DNA of 10,356 nucleotides. Source: Propionibacterium sp. (lineage in GTDB: Bacteria > Actinomycetota > Actinomycetes > Propionibacteriales > Propionibacteriaceae). The stretch spans positions 1-10,356 of the forward strand of contig JAAYZP010000149.1 in NCBI GenBank assembly GCA_012514785.1, given 5' to 3'. A program made the translations under genes and the position numbers. Shown piece by piece: positions 1 through 6,016 of this stretch. The notes under the pieces are model-generated. The model searched no databases, was not told the DNA's origin, and saw nothing but the letters and a program-made list of their open reading frames with translations. Position 1 is the stretch's first letter, and each line of letters starts with the position of its first letter.

Positions 1-165
1 CGACCATCGTCGACAAGGTGCCGCTGGAGACGAAGCTGTACTCGCCCGAGTTCACGATCCTGATCGCCTCGTCGTAGTTCTCCGCACGCACGACCGTGAG
101 CACCGGCCCGAAGACCTCCTCGCAGTACAGCTTCGTCTCCAGCGGCACCTTGTCGACGATGGTCG
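1..165. repeat. 42-bp perfect inverted repeat (fold-back) within mmsA
   Basis: Bases 1-42 are the exact reverse complement of bases 124-165, separated by 81 bases (43-123). The match stops at 42/124 and may extend left of the window. Both arms encode the same peptide stretch (PTIVDKVPLETKLY) of the aldehyde dehydrogenase: arm 124-165 on the minus strand, in its proper place, and arm 1-42 on the plus strand. At the turn-round point the minus strand reads AGTAC in both contexts, which is compatible with a 5-base microhomology template switch. The most likely cause is a chimeric fold-back at a contig end. Confidence 0.95.
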
Positions 166-1270
166 GGCCCAGCCAGTTACCCCCGGCCAGCCCCTCCTCC
201 GGGGAGAAGCCCCGGCCGTCGAGCACGACGGTGGCGCCCTTGTTCTCGGCGTCGGTGATCCAGTCGATCACGCGCTCCCTCGACGCGGCCGAGATCACGG
301 GGCCCAGCTCGGACTCCGCGCGCTCACCCGGCCCGACGACGAGCTCGTCGGCCAGCACCTTCACCTTCTCGATCAACGGCTCCGCCGCCGGACCGACGGC
401 GACCACCACCGGCAGCGCCATGCAGCGCTGACCCGCGGCGCCGAACGCGCCCGAGACGATGTGCTTCGCCGCGAAGTCGAGATCCGCGTCCGGCATCACG
501 ATGGCGTGGTTGTTCGCACCACCGAGCGCCTGGTACCGCTTGCCCGTCTTCGCGCAGCCCTCGGCGATGATCTTCGCCACCGGCGTCGAACCGACGAAGG
601 AGATCGCGTCGATCCCGTCGCTCTCGAGCATGTGGGTCACCACCTGCTTGTCGCCGGTGACCACCTGGAACACCCCATCGGGCAGCCCCGCCTCCTGGTA
701 CATCTTCGCCACCTCGATCGACACCGAGGGCACCGGCGTCGCCGGCTTCAGCACCACCGCGTTGCCGGTGGCGATCGCCATCGGGTGCATCCACATCGGC
801 ACCATCATCGGGAAGTTGAACGGGCAGATCGCCCCCACCACGCCCACCGGCTGCCGGATCGTGTGGATGTCCACACCCGTCGCGGCCTCGGAGGTGTACT
901 CCCCCTTCAGCGCGTTGTGGATCCCGCACGCGAACTCGACGATCTCCAGACCGCGCGCGACCTCACCCAACGCGTCGCCGCGGGTCTTGCCGCCCTCGGC
1001 CACGATGATGTCCGCCAGCTCCCCCTGCCGTTCCACCAGCAGGTTGCGGAAGTTGAACATCACCGACGTGCGCTTCGCCAACGACAGCTGGCCCCATTCG
1101 GCCTGCGCCCGGCGCGCGCCCCGGATCGCGCGCTCGACGAGCTCCACGCTCGCCTCCGCCACCCCACCGATCACCTCACCCGTGGCCGGGCTGTCGATCG
1201 GGATGACGTCGACGCCGTCCTCGGCGACCTCCGCGCCGTCGATCCAATGCTTCATGGTCAATGCAGTCAT
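1..1270 (-). CDS. mmsA: CoA-acylating methylmalonate/malonate-semialdehyde dehydrogenase (partial, 3' end replaced by fold-back)
   Basis: This enzyme oxidises malonate semialdehyde (or methylmalonate semialdehyde) with NAD and CoA to acetyl-CoA (or propionyl-CoA) plus CO2, the last step of inositol breakdown, in the cytoplasm. The aldehyde dehydrogenase fold is clear: a PFNFP motif near residue 148, a LGGANNH stretch typical of the CoA-dependent branch, and the catalytic cysteine in GQRCMA at Cys283. The ATG at 1270 follows AAGGAG (1284-1279) by 8 bases and lies 33 bases after the iolD stop. The family is about 490-500 residues long. Here residues 1-411 look genuine, ending in NSGEY where a YGNG-type sequence is expected. 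Residues 412-423 read back through the inverted repeat, and the true C-terminus is absent. As last gene of an iol operon it could equally be called iolA. The family call is firm; which semialdehyde it prefers is inferred from its neighbours. Confidence 0.95.
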   Translation of the reverse strand, partial: MTALTMKHWIDGAEVAEDGVDVIPIDSPATGEVIGGVAEASVELVERAIRGARRAQAEWGQLSLAKRTSVMFNFRNLLVERQGELADIIVAEGGKTRGDALGEVARGLEIVEFACGIHNALKGEYTSEAATGVDIHTIRQPVGVVGAICPFNFPMMVPMWMHPMAIATGNAVVLKPATPVPSVSIEVAKMYQEAGLPDGVFQVVTGDKQVVTHMLESDGIDAISFVGSTPVAKIIAEGCAKTGKRYQALGGANNHAIVMPDADLDFAAKHIVSGAFGAAGQRCMALPVVVAVGPAAEPLIEKVKVLADELVVGPGERAESELGPVISAASRERVIDWITDAENKGATVVLDGRGFSPEEGLAGGNWLGPTIVDKVPLETKLYCEEVFGPVLTVVRAENYDEAIRIVNSGEYSFVSSGTLSTMV

Positions 1271-1303
1271 GGCTGGTACTCCTTCTACTCGGAAAATGGG
1301 GGG

Positions 1304-3187
1304 TCAGAAGAATCGACGCTGGGCCTTGACGGCCTCGACGTACTCGGCGTGCGCCCGCCGGGTGGAATCGAGGCGGGACACCGGCGCCACGGGCACGTCC
1401 CACCAGCTGGTGCCGGGCGGGTTCGGGCCGGTGAGGTCCGTTTCGATGTGGATGAGGGTGGCCTTGTCGGACTGGACGGCAGCCGCGTAGGCCTCGCGGA
1501 ACTCGGCGATGGTGCCCACCTCGATGACGTCGACGCCCCACGAGCGGGCGTTGGCGGCCAGGTCGACGGGCACCGGCTCGTCGGTGACGGCGCCGTGGGC
1601 GTCGCGCATGCGGAACTTCGTGCCGAAGCGCTGCGAGCCGTGCGACTCCGACAGGGACCCGATCGAGGCGTACCCGTGGTTCTGCAGGAGGACGACGATC
1701 ACCTTCGCGCGCTCCTGCACGATCGTCGCCAGCTCCATGGGCAGCATCTGGTAGGTGCCGTCGCCGACGATCGCGACCACCTCGGAGTCGGGCAGCGCCA
1801 TCTTCACGCCCAGCGCCGCCGGGATCTCGTAGCCCATCGTCGAGAAGGCGTACTCGACGTGGTACTGCACCGGGGTCCTCGCGCGCCAGAGCGCCTGGAG
1901 GTCGCCGGGCATGGAGCCGGCCGCGTTGATGACGACGTCGTCGTCCCCCATCAGCTCGTTGAGGGCGCCGAACACCTCGGTCTGCGCCGGGAGCGGGCCG
2001 TGGTCTCGGTGATAGCACTCATCGGTGATGCGCTGCCACGCCTCGACCTCCGAGCGTGTCCTCTCGGCCCAGTCGTCGTCGACGCGGTGCCCGGCGAGGG
2101 CGTCGGTCAGCTCGGCGAGCGTCTCTCGCGCGTCCCCGACGACCATCGTCGCGCCCTGCTTGGCGGCGTCGAAGGCGCCGACGTTGACGTTGACGAAGCG
2201 CACTTGGGGGTTCTTGAACTGGGTCTGCGAGGCGGTGGTGAAGTCGGAGTACCGCGTGCCGATACCGATCACGAGGTCGGCCTCCTCGGCCAGCGCGTTG
2301 CCGGAGCCTGACCCGGTGGAGCCGACGCCGCCGACGGCCTGCGGGTGGTCCCAGTTGATCGCGCCCTTGCCGGCGTGGGTGTCGGCGACGGGGATGCCGG
2401 TGGCCGACGAGAACTCACGCAGCTCGTCCGATGCGCCGGAGTAGATCACTCCCCCACCGGCGATCACCAGCGGCTTGGTGGCCCCGCGGATCGCTGCGAC
2501 GGCGCGGGCCAGGGCATCGCGGTCGGGACGGGGACGGGCCACGTGCCAAACCTTCTTCGCGAAGAACTCCAGCGGCCAGTCGTAGGCCTCGACCTGGACG
2601 TCCTCGGGCAGGCAGATCGTCGCCGCCCCCGTCTCGGCGGGGTCCGTGAGCACGCGCATCGCCCGCGGCAGCGCCACCATGAGCTGCTCGGGCCGGTTCA
2701 CGCGGTCCCAGAACTTGGAGACCGGGCGGAACGCGTCGTTGACCGAGACGTCGGGGTTGGAGAAGTCCTCCAGCTGCTGCAGCACCGGGTCGGGCGCGCG
2801 GTTGGCGAAGATGTCGGAGGGAAACAGCAGCACGGGGACGCGATTCGTCGTCGCGAGCGCGGCGCCGGTGACCATGTTCAGCGCGCCGGGGCCCACCGAG
2901 GTGGTGACCGCGAGGGTCTCCAACCGGTTCGCGGCCTTCGCATACGCAGCGGCGGCGTGCACCATGCCCTGCTCGTTGCGGCCGTGCCAGTATTCGAGGC
3001 GGTCCTCGCCCTCGTCGGGTGCGATTTCGTTCTGCAGCAGCGCCTGTCCGATGCCCGCGACGTTGCCATGGCCGAAGATGCCGAACATGCCGCGGATGAA
3101 GCGGCGCTGGTCGCCATCGCGCTCGGTGTACTGACTCGACAGGTAGCGGACGACGGCCTGTCCGACGGTGAGGCGGATGGTACTCAA
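1304..3187 (-). CDS. iolD: 3D-(3,5/4)-trihydroxycyclohexane-1,2-dione hydrolase (ring-opening, ThDP-dependent)
   Basis: IolD opens the ring of the diketo-inositol intermediate made by IolE, giving 5-deoxy-glucuronate, in the cytoplasm. At 627 residues it is close to the family's usual length of about 640. It has the three-part layout of thiamine-diphosphate enzymes: an N-terminal pyrimidine-binding domain with the activating glutamate in GRNEQG (Glu72), a central domain, and a C-terminal domain whose cofactor/Mg motif starts at GDG (475-477) and ends at Asn503. The N-terminal stretch MFGIFGHGNVAGIG is characteristic of IolD. The start is a TTG at 3187, one base after the iolB stop. AAGGAG (3200-3195), inside the last codons of iolB, sits 7 bases upstream, so translation is probably coupled to iolB. 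No in-frame ATG lies near this point, and the N-terminus matches the family from the second residue on. The call is very secure. Confidence 0.97.
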   Translation of the reverse strand: MSTIRLTVGQAVVRYLSSQYTERDGDQRRFIRGMFGIFGHGNVAGIGQALLQNEIAPDEGEDRLEYWHGRNEQGMVHAAAAYAKAANRLETLAVTTSVGPGALNMVTGAALATTNRVPVLLFPSDIFANRAPDPVLQQLEDFSNPDVSVNDAFRPVSKFWDRVNRPEQLMVALPRAMRVLTDPAETGAATICLPEDVQVEAYDWPLEFFAKKVWHVARPRPDRDALARAVAAIRGATKPLVIAGGGVIYSGASDELREFSSATGIPVADTHAGKGAINWDHPQAVGGVGSTGSGSGNALAEEADLVIGIGTRYSDFTTASQTQFKNPQVRFVNVNVGAFDAAKQGATMVVGDARETLAELTDALAGHRVDDDWAERTRSEVEAWQRITDECYHRDHGPLPAQTEVFGALNELMGDDDVVINAAGSMPGDLQALWRARTPVQYHVEYAFSTMGYEIPAALGVKMALPDSEVVAIVGDGTYQMLPMELATIVQERAKVIVVLLQNHGYASIGSLSESHGSQRFGTKFRMRDAHGAVTDEPVPVDLAANARSWGVDVIEVGTIAEFREAYAAAVQSDKATLIHIETDLTGPNPPGTSWWDVPVAPVSRLDSTRRAHAEYVEAVKAQRRFF

Positions 3188-3188
3188 T

Positions 3189-4055
3189 TCACTGCTCCTT
3201 GGGTGTGATCGGGAGGCGGGGGTCCACGTCGAGGTCGTCCCACGTGCCGCGCAGCCAGCCGTAGCAGGGATCGTCGACGGAGAGCCAGGTGGCGTCGCCG
3301 GGGCCGGCCATGACGTTCAAGTAGTACAGCGTGTAGCCGGGTGCGGCGACGCAGGGGCCGTGCCAGCCGTGCGGCACGAGCGCGAGGTCGCCGTTCTCGA
3401 CGCGCACCGCCACGTCGATGGGGCGCTCGGCGGTGCCGTAGGTGGAGTGGAAGGCCATGCCCGGGCCGTGCTCGTCCGCCTCGATCTCGAAGTAGTAGAT
3501 CTCCTCGAGCTCGCGCTCGGTCTCGGAGTTCTCGTCGTGCTTGTGCGGCGGGTAGCTGGACCAGTTGCCGCCGGGCGTGAGCACCTCGCACACGAGCAGG
3601 CGGGACGTGGTGAGCTCGTTGCCGATCGCGTAGTTGGCCACCTGGCGGCTCATGTTGCCGGCGCCGCGCAGGCCGGTGACGACCTCGTCGGCCGGGCAGT
3701 AGCGGGGTGCGAGCTGTTCCGCGGCGACGCAGTACGGCAGCGCGAAGCGGCCGTCGCGGGTGGCGGTGACGGTGACTTGCGTCTGGCTGGGGACGTACGC
3801 GTAGTCGGTGACCTCGCCGAAGATCGAGTCCCGCCCCGCCAGCTCGTAGCGCTCGCTGCCGACCTCGACGACGGCGCCCCCGGCCAGCGGCAGCACCAGG
3901 TACTCGTGGACGTCGGTGGCGAAGGTATGCGACTGGCCCGCCTCGAGCGCGACGACGGCCAGCCCCGAGTACCGCCACCCGGCCCGCTCGGGGCTGACGT
4001 CGACCTCGTGGATACCGTGCGCGGTCGTGCCAGCGCGTAGGACGTGTTCAGTCAT
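3189..4055 (-). CDS. iolB: 5-deoxy-glucuronate isomerase
   Basis: IolB converts 5-deoxy-D-glucuronate to 2-deoxy-5-keto-D-gluconate (DKG), the substrate of IolC, in the cytoplasm. The 288 residues match the usual family size of about 270-300 and form a double cupin. The metal-site candidates are visible in the second cupin: His171 and His173 in PPHKHD, Glu184/Glu185 before IYYFE, and His232 in HGWHG. The chosen start is the ATG at 4055, preceded by GAGGAG at 5 bases. A longer in-frame extension to 4256 exists but lies wholly inside iolC in another frame and has no family-like sequence. The gene overlaps the end of iolC by 8 bases (ATGACTGA), and its own stop is one base before iolD. These overlaps indicate one polycistronic message. 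Confidence 0.96.
   Translation of the reverse strand: MTEHVLRAGTTAHGIHEVDVSPERAGWRYSGLAVVALEAGQSHTFATDVHEYLVLPLAGGAVVEVGSERYELAGRDSIFGEVTDYAYVPSQTQVTVTATRDGRFALPYCVAAEQLAPRYCPADEVVTGLRGAGNMSRQVANYAIGNELTTSRLLVCEVLTPGGNWSSYPPHKHDENSETERELEEIYYFEIEADEHGPGMAFHSTYGTAERPIDVAVRVENGDLALVPHGWHGPCVAAPGYTLYYLNVMAGPGDATWLSVDDPCYGWLRGTWDDLDVDPRLPITPKEQ
3195..3200 (-). promoter_or_regulatory. Ribosome binding site fixing the TTG start of iolD
   Basis: On the minus strand AAGGAG is followed by 7 bases and then TTG at 3187. The motif is also the Lys-Glu codon pair at the end of iolB. The iolB TGA (3191-3189) lies within the spacer, so a ribosome finishing iolB would be placed directly on the iolD start. 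Confidence 0.75.
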
Positions 4056-5058
4056 TGCTCTCCTCGTATCGGTTGATGTTCTCGACCTGTACCGGGTTGT
4101 CCCGCAGCATGCGCCTGAGCTCCGGCTCGGTGGGCATGGCGGTGGAGCACTCCAGCCGCGACGCCACCATTGCCCCGGCGGCGGACGCCGCCGCGAGCAT
4201 CTCGCCGAGCTCCCAGCCCTCGCAGATGCCGTGGCAGAGCGTGCCGCCGAAGGCATCCCCGGCGCCCAGGCCGTTGACGACGTCGACCTCGGTGGCCGGC
4301 ACCTTCAGCAGCCGGTCGCGGGTCATGGCGATGGCGCCACGGGGCCCGTCCTTGACGATCGCGAGCTCGACGCCGAAGTCCAGCAGCCGCTTCGCCGCCC
4401 GCTCGGGTTCGGCCTCGTTGACCGCCACCTGACATTCTGCGACGTTGCCGACGGCGACGGTGACGTGCGGCAGGACGGCCTGGATGCGGTCGCGCGCTTC
4501 GAGGGGCGAAGCCCAGAAGTTGTCGCGGTAGTCGAGGTCGAGCACCGTGTTCGGGGCGCGCCCCCGGATCTCGAGCGCGCGGCGGTGGGTGCTGCGGCTG
4601 GGCTCCGCGGAGAGGCCGGTGGTGGTGATCCAGAAGACCTTGGCCGAGCGGATCACGTCGGCCGGGAGGTCGTCGTCGGTGAGCAGCAGGTCGGGCGCGA
4701 CGGGGCGCCGGTAGAAGTAGAGGGGGAAGTTGTCGGGCGGGAAGATCTCGCAGAAGGTCACGGGGGTGTTGTGGCCGTCGAAGACCCGGACGTAGTCGTC
4801 GTAGACGCCGAGGCGGCCCAGCTCGCGGCGGCAGAACCGCCCGAACGGGTCACGGCCCACGCCGGTCACGACCGCCGACGGGCTGCCCAGACGTGCCGCG
4901 GCGACCGCCACGTTCGTAGCGCTGCCGCCGAGGAACTTGCCGAATTGGTCGACGTCCTGCAGCCCGACGCCGGTCTGCAGGGGGTAGATGTCCACGCCGA
5001 TGCGGCCCATCGTGAGCACGTCGAGCGACTTGGCGCTGAAGAGTCCCATTGCATCCAC
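4048..5058 (-). CDS. iolC: 5-dehydro-2-deoxygluconokinase (PfkB family)
   Basis: IolC phosphorylates DKG with ATP to DKG-6-phosphate, which an aldolase then splits into dihydroxyacetone phosphate and malonate semialdehyde. PfkB hallmarks are present: the N-terminal GGSATNVA motif (44-51) for substrate binding and the C-terminal NGLGAGDAFGG signature, with Asp268 as the catalytic base. The opening MGRIGVDIYPLQTG is typical of IolC. At 336 residues it is a stand-alone kinase, not the longer form fused to a C-terminal aldolase-like domain found in some bacteria. The start is uncertain: GTG at 5058 gives the longest product, while ATG at 5049 (residue 4) is equally possible. Neither has a strong Shine-Dalgarno sequence. 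It is the first gene of the leftward operon, directly behind a good promoter. The function is firm; the exact start is about even between the two. Confidence 0.94.
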   Translation of the reverse strand: MDAMGLFSAKSLDVLTMGRIGVDIYPLQTGVGLQDVDQFGKFLGGSATNVAVAAARLGSPSAVVTGVGRDPFGRFCRRELGRLGVYDDYVRVFDGHNTPVTFCEIFPPDNFPLYFYRRPVAPDLLLTDDDLPADVIRSAKVFWITTTGLSAEPSRSTHRRALEIRGRAPNTVLDLDYRDNFWASPLEARDRIQAVLPHVTVAVGNVAECQVAVNEAEPERAAKRLLDFGVELAIVKDGPRGAIAMTRDRLLKVPATEVDVVNGLGAGDAFGGTLCHGICEGWELGEMLAAASAAGAMVASRLECSTAMPTEPELRRMLRDNPVQVENINRYEESND

Positions 5059-5079
5059 TTCGTTGAGGTTCCGCCTTCC

Positions 5080-5107
5080 ATCCTAGGCAGCCGCCTTCAA
5101 ATGTCAA
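5080..5107 (-). promoter_or_regulatory. Promoter of the iolC-iolB-iolD-mmsA operon
   Basis: On the minus strand a perfect -35 TTGACA (5107-5102) is followed after 16 bases by TAGGAT (5085-5080), a good -10. The predicted transcript start is near 5073, giving a short leader of about 15-25 bases before the iolC start. The -35 lies inside the putative operator at 5102-5115, so a repressor bound there would block RNA polymerase. Confidence 0.7.
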
Positions 5108-5115
5108 GACAAAGT
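5102..5115 (-). promoter_or_regulatory. Putative GntR-type operator A at the iolC promoter
   Basis: The minus strand reads ACTTTGTCTTGACA. Its core TGTCTTGACA is a perfect palindrome of TGTC and GACA around two bases and overlaps the -35. The same 14 bases with one change occur at 5941-5954 in front of the transaldolase gene. The core also fits the consensus I recall for the GntR-type inositol regulator IolR of Corynebacterium glutamicum (KGWCHTRACA). That the adjacent regulator binds here is inferred. Confidence 0.65.
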
Positions 5116-5151
5116 TTGGGCACTTCGGCAGCCTTCGGCGCGGGAAGGGCC

Positions 5152-5157
5152 TATAAT
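5152..5157 (+). promoter_or_regulatory. -10 element of the gntR-family regulator gene
   Basis: A perfect TATAAT stands out in GC-rich DNA 28 bases before the ATG at 5186. No good -35 is seen at 16-18 bases upstream. Transcription would begin near 5164, which rules out the GTG at 5159 as a start and leaves a leader of about 20 bases containing AAAGG. Operator A lies about 40 bases upstream, so the two divergent genes could share control. Confidence 0.55.
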
Positions 5158-5185
5158 CGTGCGGAATTCAAGCAAAGGTGCACAC

Positions 5186-5932
5186 ATGTCCAGAGAACAA
5201 TTCGCTCTCGACGTCGTCGTCGACCGGAGCAGCCCCTTGCCCCTGCACGCCCAGATCGCCAACCCGCTGGCCCAGCTGATCGAGTCGGGCGAACTCGCCC
5301 CCGGCACCCGCCTGGAGGACGAGGTGTCGATGGCCCAGCGGCTCCAGGTCTCGCGTCCGACGGCGCGCAAGGCGCTCGAAACCCTGGCCAACCGCGGCCT
5401 GATCATCCGACGTCGCGGCGCCGGCACGGAGGTCACCCCCCGCCAGGTCCACCGCCCCATGGCGCTGACGAGCCTGTTCGAGGATCTAGTGGCCGCAGGC
5501 CACACGCCCCGCACCAGCGTGCTGGAGTGGCACAAGGAGGGAGCCACCCCCGGCGTGGCCTCCGCGCTCGGGATCGACGAGGGCGCCCCCGTCGTGCTCG
5601 TGCGCCGGCTGCGGATGATCGACGACCGGCCGCTCGCGATCCTGACCAACTACCTCCCCGAGGAGTCGGCGCCCGGCAAGGCCGAGCTCGCCGAACACGG
5701 CCTGTACGAACTCCTGCGCCAGCGGGGCATCCACGTCTCCATCGGCGTGCAGCAGATCGGGGCGAGGCTCGCCACCGCGAGCGAGGCGCGCCTGCTCAAC
5801 GAGCCCGCCGGGTCGGCGCTGCTGACCATGCAGCGCACGGCCTACGACGCCTCGCACATCGCCGTCGAGTTCGGCATGCACGTCTACCGCGCGAGCCTCT
5901 ACACGTACAGCCAGACCGTCTTCGCGCAGTAA
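5186..5932 (+). CDS. GntR-family transcriptional regulator, HutC/UTRA subfamily (probable inositol-operon regulator)
   Basis: The 248-residue protein has an N-terminal winged helix-turn-helix (about residues 10-75). It contains a PLHAQI...L..LI.SGEL.PGTRL entry and the recognition-helix region SRPTARKALETLANRGLI followed by the wing RRRGAGTEV. A UTRA ligand-binding domain follows (about 95-240), with VVLVRRLRMIDDRPLAI and ESAPG-type strands and a closing stretch ending in YRASLYTYSQ. UTRA domains usually bind sugar phosphates or related small acids. The chosen start is the ATG at 5186, with AAAGG 7 bases upstream; the longer GTG start at 5159 lies within the promoter. The gene is divergent from iolC, and matching boxes flank it at both sides. 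Acting as repressor of the iol operon and of the transaldolase gene, with an inositol intermediate as inducer, is inferred. It could be named iolR, but homology to a proven IolR was not tested. Confidence 0.92.
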   Translation: MSREQFALDVVVDRSSPLPLHAQIANPLAQLIESGELAPGTRLEDEVSMAQRLQVSRPTARKALETLANRGLIIRRRGAGTEVTPRQVHRPMALTSLFEDLVAAGHTPRTSVLEWHKEGATPGVASALGIDEGAPVVLVRRLRMIDDRPLAILTNYLPEESAPGKAELAEHGLYELLRQRGIHVSIGVQQIGARLATASEARLLNEPAGSALLTMQRTAYDASHIAVEFGMHVYRASLYTYSQTVFAQ

Positions 5933-5940
5933 CCCTCCCC

Positions 5941-5954
5941 ACTTTGTATTGACA
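5941..5954 (+). promoter_or_regulatory. Putative GntR-type operator B at the transaldolase promoter
   Basis: The plus strand reads ACTTTGTATTGACA, 13 of 14 identical to operator A at the iolC promoter. Its last six bases are the -35 hexamer of the downstream promoter. It also contains the inverted repeat TTTGT/ACAAA (5943-5947 and 5952-5956) around four bases. The repeated placement over the -35 of two separate genes supports a shared repressor. Confidence 0.65.
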
Positions 5955-5977
5955 AACTTTTCCTTTGGGCGTTGAAT
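5949..5977 (+). promoter_or_regulatory. Promoter of the transaldolase-family gene
   Basis: A perfect -35 TTGACA (5949-5954) is followed after 17 bases by TTGAAT (5972-5977), a -10 with four of six consensus bases. Transcription would start near 5984, giving a leader of about 33 bases that contains GAGGAGG. The gene therefore has its own promoter although it lies only 84 bases behind the regulator. Confidence 0.65.
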
Positions 5978-6016
5978 GGAGGAACGCTCGGAGTTGAGTG
6001 TTGTTGAGGAGGATTC

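Noticed and set aside
461..2311. Long plus-strand open frame of 616 codons opposite mmsA and iolD
   Set aside because: It is rich in Arg, His, Asp and Val with no family motif and lies antisense to two certain genes; long antisense frames are expected at this GC content.
3189..4256. IolB beginning at 4256
   Set aside because: The extra 67 residues are read out of frame within iolC and show no cupin sequence; ATG at 4055 has a proper ribosome site and family-like N-terminus.
5159..5185. Regulator starting at GTG 5159
   Set aside because: The TATAAT at 5152-5157 would put the transcript start after this codon; ATG 5186 has AAAGG at the right distance.
3916..5952. Plus-strand open frame of 678 codons across iolB, iolC and the regulator
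   Set aside because: It is antisense to iolC and out of frame with the regulator, has low-complexity Arg/Pro-rich composition, and crosses two supported promoters.
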